Shown piece after piece: positions 33,977-45,947 of a stretch of 64,000 nucleotides of DNA. Source of the DNA: Epiperipatus broadwayi (taxonomy: Eukaryota > Onychophora > Udeonychophora > Euonychophora > Peripatidae). Location of the stretch: the NCBI GenBank assembly GCA_028023455.1, contig JAQFVV010000031.1, positions 1,738,001 to 1,802,000 on the forward strand. Direction: 5' to 3'. The notes beneath the pieces are model-generated. The model saw only the letters and a program-made list of their open reading frames with translations, ran no database searches and was not told the origin of the DNA. The position numbers were made by a program, and so were the translations under genes. Numbering within the stretch: the first letter of the stretch is position 1; the number at the start of each line of letters is the position of its first letter.

Positions 33977-35328
33977 TGTACCATTTATTTATATATGGTA
34001 CAAAAATATTGGCATTTGGTAAAAGCTAAAAAAAAGTAAATTTAGATTTTTTTTGATTAGTATAATTTTTGTTAAAATGTATAATGAAAGTTAAAATTGT
34101 CGTTCATATTTTTTTTTATCTAATTAAAAATTAAAGTAAAAATTGGAGAGAACAAAAGACACACAAATTACTAATCTAGATAAGCTAAAAGAAAAATATT
34201 TTAGCTAATTAAAGATGGCCAAAAGACATTATAAAGAAGAGAACTTTGTAACATAAATTTTATAAATAATGTACAAGATTATCAACATATATTTTTGACA
34301 AACAAAAGGTATGTGCAGAAGTCTGAAAACTGGACCTCGAGTATAAAAAGGAAGAGGCCAGTTTGATCAAGGTCTTATTTTGTCTGTTTTTCCTATGGTT
34401 GGTCCTGGATAACAAAAGAATATATCCAGGATCACCCTATGCTGAAATAATTCTGCATGTTGGAGTGGACCGGGGATTTTGCTGACATTGTTCCTGAAGA
34501 TGGACACCAGAAAAGCTTTCATGACAGACCAGTAGAATAGACCACAAGATCAACTTATAACCGATGGCCGAGCTCATTCTCCCACAAAAAAACTATGCAT
34601 AGTAATCTACAAGCTTCGTGAACTCATTAAACTTACCGGTAAGTTATGATTCATTATTTCCGATTGTGACTAAATTGTCGACAAACCATTCTTAAAAATA
34701 AGCTTAAAATAATCCTGATAGAGACATTAATTTTATTGATCAAAAGACTCTTGTTTACCCAATAACTTTTTAATAATTGTTTAACTGTTATTTTTTTATT
34801 AATGGATTCATATCTGGATTAGTGTGTGTTTTCTCCAGTTTATTTAATTCGTAATTTATCTTTAATATTTTAATTTGTTAGAATAAAAATATTTATTTCT
34901 AATATCAACTTTTCATTTGTATGTTATTAATAATAGTTATTAATGATTATTATTAAATTTATTAATATTAGTTTAGTAAGATTTGAAAATATGTGTTGAC
35001 TAAGCTCCAGAAATAATGATATTTAGAAAATAATTCTAGTTATGGTAAAATATAATACCGATTCTTTTAAAAACATTTTTCTTTTTAATTTACGATATGT
35101 GATGTGACAGATTTCAGCAGATTCTTACATGAATCCTGGCACCCTGATAAAAAGAAATAAAAGCTGATTTCATCGATAGCATAAATCAGAACAATTACTA
35201 GGTAGAGTTGATCAGGAAATATAGTTATGTTTTTAGAAATAGGAATGCAACTTTTTTTTTTGCATAACTTGATCAACTCACACAGTTTATTGCATATAGA
35301 GGCCTAGCAAGATGGCAAAAATGTTACA
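33977..35328 (+). repeat. 3' LTR
   Basis: Similar to the 5' LTR throughout, with substitutions and indels, including a deletion near 34990 relative to 32905-32930. The TATA box is at 34342 and the perfect palindrome CTTACCGGTAAG, also a good splice-donor match (GTAAGT), is at 34632-34643. The divergence between the two LTRs shows that the insertion is old. Confidence 0.6.
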
Positions 35329-35459
35329 ATATATTTATAGTCAATACATGTAGGTACTACACATTTATTGTGCTTCTATTATAGATAAACATTATTAACA
35401 TTAAAAAATGTGAATTTTTTTCCATCTCTCTTATTCAAAGTTTTAATATTTACTGACTT

Positions 35460-35655
35460 CTGAAACCAGATAATTGTAAATATTGGAAATCCAGTGGGGT
35501 GGAGGTGGGAATTGGAGATATTTTTAATCTAATTATTGAATATCCTAGCATCTCACTGAGGACACTAGTAGCAGAAACTGGTCTGAGGGTTGGAGGTATT
35601 CTACAAAGCTTGTTAAAAGTTTGTTTTGCGAGCTCTATATATAACATTTGTAAAC
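35460..35655 (+). repeat. Direct repeat pair, copy 1
   Basis: The block from TATTTTTAATCTAAT through CTCACTGAGGA and GCAGAAAC-GGTCTGAGG to GTTTTGCGAGCTCTATATAT recurs about 395 bp downstream. Short open frames on both strands here have no known family. It may be a SINE-like unit or a local tandem duplication. Confidence 0.6.
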
Positions 35656-35884
35656 ACAAGCTTATTAAATTAAGTCATGTGACATCTAACTTGATTTTTT
35701 TTGTAGTTTTATTTTTTTCTATGATGGCTTTGGTGATTTTATATTGCTAAAGCTTTTAATATATGGTGTATCTGAACTTAGTTCAGTCCCATATGGCTAT
35801 TTAAGTTAGATAGCTGGATTAGAAGAGATATGGATGTCTGAAAATTTCAGAGTTTCTACTTAATAGTTATACATTAGATAAAGT

Positions 35885-36030
35885 GCTGGGCTTGGGCTGG
35901 TATTTTTAATCTAATGGTTTGAGTATCCTAGAACCTCACTGAGGATGCCAGTAGCAGAAACAGGTCTGAGGTTGGGGGTATTCTACAAAGCTTAAGAGTT
36001 TGTTTTGCGAGCTCTATATATAACATTTGT
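35885..36030 (+). repeat. Direct repeat pair, copy 2
   Basis: Repeats copy 1 with scattered substitutions. Both copies end at TATATAACATTTGT. The intervening 35656-35884 is unique. Confidence 0.6.
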
Positions 36031-36930
36031 TAGAATTAAAATACTTAAAAAAACTACAACAATATACTCATGTAATGCTTTGTTTAATATTACAGTAACT
36101 TTTCACTTTATCGAATTAATATAATACAATAAAAATATGCCTAAATTGATATTCTGTCTACTACAGATATGAAAGAAAAAACTGCTTCATATTATTTGTA
36201 ATAAAATTCTGGTATTGCTGTTATCTGTATTATTTCTGAATAAAAAATAATTATTTTCATTATCTTCTAAGATTGATGCTGAAGGCAAGACTATAAAAAT
36301 TTTAAAATTTTCTGTTTACAACTCTTTATTTCATGGAGTTTTCCTTAGCAGTGTCTGTTTACTTTCTTTTGTCCTAGAAAAAAATGAAATTTAATTTTTA
36401 TACATTTCCAGTGATGTTCTTAGACTTGCTACTTTTGGTTATTATCCAAAAGACAGACTTTTTTATTTATTTAACAAGCTGTGTTTTCTCTGTATGATAA
36501 CTAATTTTAAGTTCAGATACCTTTTATGTTAGAATAAAGACTATTTTTCTTGTGTACTCCCCATAAATAATAGAATTGATTATATATTTGACAAACTGCT
36601 GATCTATTCAATTTGGCATGCTAATAAAATAGTGAATTCAGAATTAAAAGTTGAATTCTGAATTAAAAAAACTTAAAAAAAGAATGGTCATTTGGTCAAT
36701 TAAATGAATATTATACTCAATATACTATATGAACTTGCAAACATCACATGATTTTTCCAATAACCATATAATTAAAAGTAAACAGTTTAGAAATACCATA
36801 TAAAACACATGATCATTGACTTTTCTTACTATTATTATTCTGATTGATAAATCATTTCCCAAGAAACTCTGTGGCTTTTTAATGGCTACTACCATATTTC
36901 TATTAAACTTTTCTTTATATATATATATAT
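36031..36930. other. AT-rich intergenic DNA
   Basis: I see no gene or element. It ends in a TA run (36917-36930) that served as target for the solo LTR. Confidence 0.45.
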
Positions 36931-38363
36931 TATAACGTTTTTCATTTTGTTAGGCCTCTACACGCTAATATAAACTGCGCATGAGTTGATCAAGCTATGT
37001 CAAAAAAGAAGAAAGTTGTATTTCTATCCTAAAACACAGCTATATTTCCTGATCAACTCGGCCTAGTAATTGTTGAGAATTATGCTATCGATGGGATCAG
37101 CTTTTAATTTATTTGATAGGCACCAGAGTTCTACAAGAACTCACTGAAACTGTCACATAACATCTCGCAAATTAAAAAGAAAAAAAATGCTTTTAAACTA
37201 ATCGGTATTGCATCATACCGTAACGAGAATTATTTTCTCCTTTTTGATTATTATTCCTGGGCTTGTTTAAATATATTGGCAAGGTAAATTCCGTTTTAAA
37301 TCTTATTAAACTAATAATAAATTTAATACTAAAAAAATAATAACTATTATAAATAACGCACAATGAAAAGGTTGATAAAAGTAAAATCTCTTTTATTCTA
37401 ACAAACTAAAAATATTTATAAGATAAATTACGAATTAACTAAACAGGAAAATACACACACACTAATCCAGATAATGAATCAATTAACAAAAACAGTTAGA
37501 TTAAGCAATTTAATAATGTCCCAAGATCTTGTATAAAATTCTTTATTAGAAAGTTCCTTGAATATGAAAAGAAAAGTCTATATCAGGATGGTAGTCTAAG
37601 CTTAGATAAATAATTGTTTGCAAACTTTTAAGTCACTATCAGGAAAATTTATTCTTAACTTACCAGTAAGTTCATGTAGGTTTATGGGATTCCAGATCAT
37701 GAGAATTTCCATTGGTTTCTCCTGCCGGCGTCTTCCATTATTGTTCCATTCTATAGCTGGAGAAAAGGCACGGTTGTAGTGACCCTTTTATTGCAAAAAG
37801 CTGTCTTCACAAGTCCCGTTTCCATGCTTGTGTGACAACTTGGTACAGCAAGGGGCATACCTGTGTAGAAGTATATTTCTTGCCACAGGTTATGCTCATG
37901 GAAACCTCCAACTTTCAGAGACATAACTAGAAGTTAAAGAGAAGACCCAGATTGAAGTTGTCCTCTCCTTTTTATATCGCGATCCAGTTTATGAAACTTC
38001 TGCGCACTCTTTTGTCTTTTTATCAGCATATAAGATAATAATCTTGTACACTCTCTCTTAAATTTAAATTACAAAGTCTTAATTTTTTTTAGCATTATTC
38101 TTCCATCCTTAATTAGCTAAAATATATTTTCTTTTAGCTTATACTTTTGGAATTCTTTTAATTTATCTGGATTAGTAATCTGCATGTCATTTATTCTTTC
38201 CAATTTTTATTTCCAATTAGATAAAAAAAAATAAGAATGACAATTTTAACTTTCATTGCACGTTTTAACAAAAATTATACTAATCAAAAAAAATCTAAAT
38301 TTACTTTTTTAGCTTTTACCAAATGCCAATATATTTGCAACGTGTATATAAATAAACGTTACA
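36931..38363 (-). mobile_element. Solo LTR, inverted relative to the 32-kb element
   Basis: On the minus strand it starts TGTAACGTTTATTTATAT (38363) and ends AAAAACGTTATA (36931). Flanks are ATATAT on both sides (36925-36930 and 38364-38369). It shares with the other two LTRs the first 350 bp or so, TATAAAAA (37976-37969), the palindrome CTTACTGGTAAG (37670-37659), the AT-rich 3' half and the AGGCCT-containing end. The roughly 300 bp between TATA box and palindrome do not resemble the other two copies. It represents a sister subfamily. Confidence 0.6.
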
Positions 38364-38499
38364 ATATATGTTTTTCTTTTTTTTTTTTTTTAGTTTTTAT
38401 CTTAATTTTTTTCCCATCAGGGGGGGGATAAAATAATTTTTAATCAAATCAATATTCTTTGCAATTAAGTAGGACTAAAATTGAAAATACAATGACAGT

Positions 38500-38995
38500 T
38501 TTTGTTCTTCAGGCATATTAATTTATATACTGTAACAGAATAAAAAGTTGCCCTACAGGTTTAGGCAGCATTTTATAACAAATATGAAAAAATTATTATG
38601 AAATAACATTTATTATCACCCTTAAAGTTAGGGTACCATTTGTAACAGATTATAATAAGGGTATATTCTTTTTTTTAGTGCTCCACAGATTTGAGAAGCA
38701 TTTGTAACAGATCAGAAATGACAAGGTCATTATAGAGTGATTCTATTTAATTATGCCCTGCAAATTGCCATGCCATTTATAACAAAATAAATATGGCATA
38801 TGTTAATCTCTGTTATAGCCCTACTGATATGGATTGCATTTATAATAGATCAAAAATGTCAATGGAAATAATAACTCTAATATAGCCTGAATAAAATATA
38901 GTCCATTCATTGGTCATTCTAAGTCACAGAATGAAAATAAGTCCTGAAGTTGGATATCATTTGTAAATAATGTCCCGTGAATAATAATATCATTC
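38500..38995 (+). repeat. Degenerate tandem repeat, about 62-bp period (locus 2)
   Basis: About six to seven diverged units begin GCCCTACAGGTTTAGGCAGC, CCCTTAAAGTTAGGGTACC, CTCCACAGATTTGAGAAGC, GCCCTGCAAATTGCCATGC and GCCCTACTGATATGGATTGC, each followed by (A/C)ATTT(A/G)TAA-type sequence. It is the same unit as at 26.0-26.3 kb. No coding content. Confidence 0.6.
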
Positions 38996-39094
38996 ATAAT
39001 AAAATGAATGTAACAAACTAAGCTAAATGAATACCAATCGATAAATAATTATTCAATACTTAAAATAATTCTTTATATAAGTACATATCTAACT

Positions 39095-39205
39095 ACCAAA
39101 CATCTATCCCATACTAGCACACAACTGCCATTAAACAATTCAAAACAAAGCACAAGATGGCACTATTGTATGGAGAGTTTTGCTTTGTTTTGAATTGTTT
39201 ACATA
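39095..39205. repeat. Fold-back MITE, short copy
   Basis: A perfect 20-bp inverted repeat AAACAATTCAAAACAAAGCA (39135-39154) and its complement (about 39181-39200) encloses GGCACTATTGTATGGAGAG, part of the arm of the MITE at 27.9 kb. Upstream CATACTAGCACACAA matches the MITE flank. Confidence 0.6.
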
Positions 39206-40900
39206 TCTAACTGTTAACTATACCAAAACAAAATAGTGATGATAATCTTTATTATAGCATCATGAGTTCAGTCAGTATTTAGAATAAGCAGAAAACAAAC
39301 AAAATCATTGGTTCAAACACCCTAAATACCATCATTACTTAAAATAGATTAAAAAAAGCAATTAAACCAAACATCATCTCAAAACAATAATATATGCTTA
39401 AGATATATTTCACTTATAATCAAATAAAAATAACGATAAATCATTCAACAACCAAATTCAAATTATATCCAATGAATCAAACATGGCTTGTAATAATATA
39501 AACTTACACTAAAAATTAACTACATTCATATCTAAGTAAAATAATTCATGAATGATTGAGATAACAGCTTTAATATGTTCTATAAGTTTACACTATTCAT
39601 AATATCTAAATAAATATACAACACAATAATTAATTTTAAACCCTAGTTTAATAATATGATAAATAATACCAACTCAGCCATGCTATACTCATATATTAAT
39701 TTAAATTTACTAATCACACTATTCATAATAAGATAAAATACATAGTAATGATGCAATATCAATAAACCTATAAGATAATCTTGAATCTATAATATCCAAT
39801 CATACTAGTATATATAAGAAACAGATTTCTATTGAATATTTATTTACTTAAGTATATTTACCTAATCATGTTAATTTATTTTTAATTTATTGTAACTAAA
39901 TTATTAAAACTGTAAATTATAACAATCAAAACATATAAAAAGAATTACATTTATTATAATCAAGAATAAACACTAAAATTTAATAGTTAATTGGGTTTAT
40001 GATCCACATCAACTAAATTTTAAATGTAATTAAAGCAACTTGTAGCAGAACAAAATGTACTACTATCAGCTTTATAATTGAATAAGATTAAGATCTTATT
40101 GACCAAACATGAACTTAATACAGCACCTATCAAATCAATAATAATTTAGATAAAACAAGCAAATATTTGATTATGATTATCATATAAACTTTATATCCAG
40201 TCAGACAATAACTACTGAATTCAATAGAAAAAAATACATTTACCAATTCTGGGGTTTGATTTCTGGATTATGCAATATAAAATTATTTCAAATAAATGTT
40301 ACGATCTAGTCAGTTTATCTTGTCTCACTCAAATGTTATTAATCAATCTTTATATTACACAAATAGACAACAATCAGACAAATTTATTTGTTTTAATTTA
40401 AATTAAAATTTATTAATAAATTAATATCAATTATATAATTAATATATATTGTAATGCTCAGAACATATATGTTGTAAACATACATATATATTTGCATTAC
40501 ATATGTTAGTAATTTAATATTTTTAAAATAAATAAAGAAAAAGAAAAATAGTTTAACAGCAGATTTTAAAAAATGAAATTAATAAAAAAAAAGATTGCAT
40601 CATTTTGTTTTAATAATAAGTTTTTATTAAGAGTAAAGTGAGGAAAGAGAATCATAAGATAAAGATTTAAAACCTGCTCTCTTCTTTTTATAATTTAAAA
40701 AAGGAAATGTTGAAAGAATAAAGTGTGAAATGTTTTAAAATAATTGTTCATCGAATTAATCAAAAAATTTTGTAAACTATCTCATTGGCAGGAATGCACT
40801 TTAAATTTGAAAGATTCCTGGCCTATAAGATATTAGATGAAACTAAGAAAAAACATTTAGATAAAAATATAAAATCAATTAAAACCAAATTAAAATTTAT
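39206..40900. other. AT-rich intergenic DNA
   Basis: Long featureless AT-rich stretch. Palindromic ACATATATG and GTAAACATACATATATA patches occur near 40465-40500. No gene recognised. Confidence 0.45.
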
Positions 40901-40924
40901 GATAAAAATTAAACAATGAGAGAG

Positions 40925-41360
40925 TGAAATATAAAAGTGGCAGTTTGTCCATTGTTATCCAGTTTTCCAGATTGTTTTTTTTTTTTGGAAGTTTTCTCAA
41001 AGTCAGTTCAGTTTGTCAATTGCTGAGTTCATCAAGTCATTCATCATTATGGAGAGCATAATTAACATGACCCTTAGTCCTTCTGCAAAAAATATAAATG
41101 TATAAGCTGAAGAAGTAGAAACATGCATTGCTTAGAGAATCTTTGGAGTATTCATCTGGGTTTCATGCTCCAGATTCTCAGCTCCATCAACTGCTCTTAT
41201 CTAGAATCAATGCCTCATCTATAATATAAAAGCTGCCACATACTCTCTTCCATTGTCTGCTAGAAGTATGGAAGGAAACCCATGAAGCCATCACTGGAGA
41301 TCAAAAGGCCAGTTGGTTGGAAATCAAACCCAAAGGTCATTTCAACATAATGAAAAACCT
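40925..41360 (+). promoter_or_regulatory. Possible Pol II promoter and leader exon, or LTR fragment
   Basis: ATATAAAAGTGGCAG (about 40930) looks like a TATA box, and a less AT-rich stretch of about 420 bp follows, ending AACCTAG/GTAAATAT (about 41360), a plausible splice donor. The layout resembles the TATA-to-donor part of the LTRs at 32-38 kb, though the sequences are not alike. No long open frame. It could be part of another LTR, a host promoter or chance. Confidence 0.25.
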
Positions 41361-41385
41361 AGGTAAATATATTTTTTCAATCATA

Positions 41386-41465
41386 AGCTGTGTAGACATA
41401 TATATATATATATTTAATGAAATGAAGCTGTGTAGACATATATATATATATATTTAATGAAATGA
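41386..41465 (+). repeat. Short tandem duplication around a TA microsatellite
   Basis: GAAGCTGTGTAGACATATAT and the following TA run, then TTTAATGAAATGA, occur twice in tandem (period about 40 bp). Confidence 0.75.
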
Positions 41466-41679
41466 ACTATAATGAAGGACAATCAATAATATTGGATCTC
41501 TTAACAATTAATGCATATTTATTTATTCTTTTGTGTTAAATTGTATTGTTATGTTTATTTAAATATGTGGGCAAGAGAATAAATAAATATTTGCTTAAAA
41601 TGGTTGGTTTAAACTCTCTCTTTCAACTGCATCACCAGTAAGTTAAAGGTTAGAAATATTTCCATGTTTTAATTAGTAC

Positions 41680-41985
41680 TGTGCTGGGTCCCCTGATTAA
41701 GATTGTGAGTTAGTCTTGGTATATTTCAAACATTGGGTTTATGTGCCTATCCAGGCATACCAACTATGTATAACATATATGGCCAGATGGTGCTTGAAAT
41801 TTGTTCTCAAAAGAAATAAAGTGCTTTGGATGGCAGGTATTATCCCAGCAGTATAAAGGGGTGCCATGGTCATGAAAAAAGTTGGGGTTGTCTATTTGTG
41901 CAGCCTCAAACTGGCCTTAGGCATTGTTAATGATTAATCTATTAATTATATTCTACCCCTCTGCTTGAATGTGCAATCCAATGCC
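41680..41985 (+). repeat. Dispersed repeat R2, plus-strand copy
   Basis: Diverged copy of the reverse complement of 21880-22195. Shared in order: TGTGCTGGGTCCCCTGATTAA, GTGCCTATCCAGGCAT-type, AAATAAAGTGCTTTGGATGG, CAGTATAAAGG-type and CCCCTCTGCTTGAATGTG. Its B-box equivalent has decayed to GGTATTATCCCAGC. Confidence 0.55.
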
Positions 41986-42617
41986 AGAGGTATTAAATAA
42001 GAAAGCCAACCATGTAAAGTAAATAATAAAACATTAGTAAATAACAATATAAATAATAATGTATAATAAAATGATAAATTTAAAAATATTTTTAGACAAT
42101 GGATGATTACAAATAACCAAAAAGGTACAAATAAACAAAAAGGTCAAGGTTGATTACTGGATCATTACAACATATATATGATCAATAGATCAAAAATAAT
42201 TGATATGTACATGTATGATCTAATTGCATGTATAATAGATCATCAATCATACATTAATTCCATATTTACATATATGATTGCCTAGTAATCTCCAATTACT
42301 TAATACCAAATACAAAGCATATATGTTTATGTAACACAAATATGTTGCAGTATGTTCTGACTTTCCAAGATATAAGAGAGTTTAATATATACATCTTCTT
42401 ATATAATTAAAGTTTTATATATTGTAATAAATATATATAAAGATGAATCTAATTATTTGTTAATATAAATTTAAGAGAGCCAAATAAGGTCAATATTTAT
42501 TGCAATTAAATCTTTTTTGAATTTCTAAAATAATTGATATATGTGAAGTTAATTTTAAAATCAATAAATTAAAAAAATTGAATATTTTTAAATATTAAAA
42601 TAATAATTACTATACAT

Positions 42618-42961
42618 AGTCTGCAGGCACCATGGCGCCACAGACTATTTTACGTGTGCCCGCCGCTACCCGAACACGATAAAAAATTATTTATCTGATA
42701 CATATAAATTTAATTTTTAAAATTTCTTCTAAATTATTGTATTATATTGTAATCAAATTGTAGGGCATACTCTTACAGCGTAAAAATATAAACGTTAATT
42801 ATATATTAAAATTTTATTTTTGAAATAAATATTTGTTTGCACATTATGTGTATTATTAACAATATCCAACTATAAATTTACATTGAAAAAATAAATGGTG
42901 CCCACCACCTGGCTGGTATTATAGAATGTGCTCTTAAGTGCAAAAAAGTTGGGGACCTCTG
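42618..42961 (-). mobile_element. hAT-type miniature element (about 344 bp)
   Basis: On the minus strand the element starts CAGAGGTCCCCAACTTTTTT followed by GCACTTAAGAGCACATTC, a classic hAT end. The other end, near 42618, carries GGCACCATGGCGCCACAGAC and CGTGTGCCCGCCGCTACCCG but its terminal bases have drifted. Flanks CTATACAT (42610-42617) and CTATACAA (42962-42969) agree at 7 of 8 bases. Non-coding and locally GC-rich at both ends. Confidence 0.7.
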
Positions 42962-42969
42962 CTATACAA

Positions 42970-45240
42970 TAAGATATGTTTAAACTTAAGAAAACAACAC
43001 TTTTATATTTTGGTATGTAAATAGATTACTATTTAACTTAAAATTATACATTATTTACTAATAAACACTATACATTTTAAACAAAAAGAAACAAAAAAAA
43101 ATAGTAATAAAAATGGTAAACATAAATAAATGATCTGAATGAGAGTCTTTAAATAACATTTCCAGAATGGTATCACAGTTCTGATGTCTATTTCAAATTA
43201 GGAAATCAATAGTATGTCCTTGTTCTGGAGAAGATATAATATATTCACGAAAACTTTAAACTCAGAGTACATTTTATTGATTCCTATGTTTTATATATAT
43301 TCAAATTATTGTTTTAAATAAAAATTATTTGGTTTATATGACATTACACATATATTCATGATAATATGAAAAGATATTCTTTCATGAGCAAGTATTATTT
43401 CAAAATATTATAAACAATTAGACACTAGTTTTATCTAGGATGATATGATGGGAAATTAACTGCTTCATACCTTAAAAAAATTTGATCAATTGATCTAATA
43501 AAATTACACAGGCAGATAGATATGACTCGTGTCCATCTTCTGACATTGTATTCCATTTTTGAAATATAGATAATATCTAATTTAAAGAATAAAAATATTC
43601 TGATAGTTTACAATTTAATGAAATAATTTGGATGATTTTTCTTTTTATCATAAATTGTCATTTTTCCATAAAATTTTCTCAATATGCTTCCTGGTCCATG
43701 GCAGACAATATTGATTCTCACCCTTCCATTTTCTTCAATCAACTATATACTTTAAAAAAATAAATAAATAAAATCATATAAAAAAAATTATATATGCTTC
43801 TGCTTAAAACAAAAACAAGAGAGAGAATAAATTCAAACTACTCAATTCTATTTATAAGATTTTTTGCATTGATGTCAATGTAACTATAGCAATTCTCTAT
43901 ATTCACTCATTAAGCATATCCAGCAGTGTTTCTCTAATAAAAATTATATTATACAACAAATAAAAATAAATATTTTAACAAAAATTAAACAATCTACACC
44001 ACATTTTCAATATATTACACTGGAAATATATTTTTATACATATTTCCTAGTATAATATTGCACAACTAAAAAGAACAAATGTATTTGAAATATTAAACAT
44101 TTATTTGCATTGTTTATAGTTTACTATTGTGACTGCAACAATGAAAAAAAATCACATAAATAATAATTTTATCCAAACTATATGCTTTATTATTCTTTAA
44201 ACTAAATAAAATCAATTTACAATCTTACAATACAATTAATAATAAACAATTTTACATCAGTATTATTGTTGTCATAGCAACACAGCTCAATGTTTCATAA
44301 GTTAATATATTCACCATCCTAAAATCAATTAAGAAAGAAAGATAAAAAAAAATTATGACTGCTTACCATATATTGAAACTCATCTCATATTTCAATAGGC
44401 ACAACAATTCTAATGAAAAGAAAAAAACTTTCTTTTTTTAAATATAAACTAACAACAGGGATTTAGTATTATTTTTAAATTTATACTTCAAACCATCTTC
44501 ATATAAATATATACAAACATCTAATCTTTTCTTTTTTTTAATAATTCAATTTTTATGAATTCTAAATACATTATTAGTATGTTCATCAAAGCAAGACAAA
44601 ACCTATTTACTCCTTTTATTCTCATCTTCTCAATATATTCCCATTATTTCATTATAGGTCTCCAACAAATAACATGTCAAAATATCATGACTAACAAAAT
44701 TGACTCTAAATACTATAAAGTACAACTATATCACTATTTTCTTTCCATTCCTTACAAAACTTGTCAGTTATAGTTACTAAAGACTTATCCTAAATTTCAC
44801 ATTGATTATTTAGATCTTTATCTCTTTCAGTAAATTTTTTAATAATATGATTTCCAAATTTATTATAGTTAATTAATATAAAACTTAATACTTATGAATT
44901 CTTGTATAGAAATTAATTAAATTATAAACTCTTCATAAAATAAAATGATTTAACAGTCCTGTTAAAATTATTTAAAACCAAATACCACTGACTAATATTT
45001 AATAGCTATATATATTTTAATCACCTATTATATTTGCACTACTAATACATGTTCCGTGTCACAACTCCAGTATAATATTTTAGAGTAATTAATTTTCTTG
45101 CATTGTCTATAATTTAATTTAATTTATTGTCTCATTCTATAAAATATTAGATTTAACTATAGATGGTTCTTAGAAATTAATCTATCAAAATATTACATTT
45201 ATGTAACACTGTATAATTCCAATATATAGATAGATACACC
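42970..45240. other. AT-rich intergenic DNA
   Basis: No gene or element recognised. The 72-residue frame at 44555 has no known family. Confidence 0.45.
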
Positions 45241-45244
45241 ACTA

Positions 45245-45425
45245 AACATCACATGATCACCATCTCTTATACTAGCACATAATTGTTGTAAACTAGTCTG
45301 GGGATATTGGATGAGTAGGTACTACATAGGAATTTTATGCTCAAGCCTTATGGCATCCATTGATTACTCTGGTTGGCACAGGGTGGCACTACTGTATGGA
45401 GAGTTTTGCCTTTGTATAGATAGAT
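45245..45425 (+). repeat. MITE of the 27.9-kb family, single-arm copy
   Basis: Begins CATCACATGATCACCATCTC and TACTAGCACATAATTG, and ends with GATTACTCTGGTTGGCACAG then GGTGGCACTACTGTATGGAG, the right arm of the fold-back at 27.9 kb. The left arm is replaced by about 80 bp containing TGGATGAGTAGGTACTACAT, also hinted at in the copy at 53.6 kb. This may be the ancestral, non-palindromic form. Confidence 0.6.
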
Positions 45426-45785
45426 ATATATTTAAAGCTTAAAAAAAAGAAGAAAAAAAGATAGGTTTATTGGATAAAGACTAAAAATATGGAAGTACTT
45501 TAAAAAATGCATAAAAAATATTGAATAAATTTAAAAAAATTAATTGAATTGAATATATTCTCAAATATAATAAAAACAATGAGTCATTTAAAAAGTCATG
45601 AAAATTGAAAGAAAAATTAAAAAAGTTTAATAAATAAACATTATTGGAATTAAATCATGGTGCTCATCATTCATTAAGGTGAAGAAAAAAGAGGAGGAAA
45701 GCAGAATAAAAAGAGTCAGAGATAGTTAGAATGCTTTGTGAAATATATGTACAGATAGCTGGTAATATTATATATTTATAATGAT

Positions 45786-45947
45786 AGGATGTGTATGAAA
45801 TAATGCAAAAATGGAGGTTTCAAATTACAAAAGAAATTTTCTGTCTTTTATAAATCTAGATGGCAATCTCTATTTTTTTTTTTTTTTACAAAAGATAAAC
45901 TGGAGCAATATGATCAAAAAGTCATCATACATCATTTCTGATGTTGA
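45786..45947 (+). repeat. Paired direct repeat D, copy 1
   Basis: About 160 bp nearly identical to 48427-48602: GGATGTGTATGAA, TTTCAAATTACAAAAGAAAT, TTTATAAATCTAGAT, a T15 run, ATATGATCAAAAAGTCATCA, and ending TTTCTGATGTTGA. The open frame of 61 residues here is an accident of the repeat. Confidence 0.65.

Larger units (their letters stand above)
31897..35328 (+). mobile_element. Short non-autonomous LTR retrotransposon
   Basis: Two direct repeats of about 1.37 and 1.35 kb (31897-33268 and 33977-35328) flank only 708 bp of internal DNA. Both repeats start TGTACC and end TTACA, the short inverted ends expected of LTRs. A candidate primer-binding site TGGCTTCCCAAC begins one base after the 5' LTR (33270). 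The hexamer ATATAT flanks the element at 31891-31896 and 35329-35334, which suits a target duplication but is low-complexity. I see no obvious polypurine tract and no gag or pol motif, so movement would depend on another element's proteins. Alternative: two tandem insertions of a 1.4-kb non-LTR repeat. Confidence 0.6.

Noticed and set aside
35450-35750. Opposite-strand frames of 69 and 83 residues
   Set aside because: Both fall in the non-coding direct repeat and are not conserved in its second copy.
38500-38995. CRISPR-like array
   Set aside because: Repeats are diverged throughout with no unique spacers; a degenerate satellite in a eukaryotic genome.
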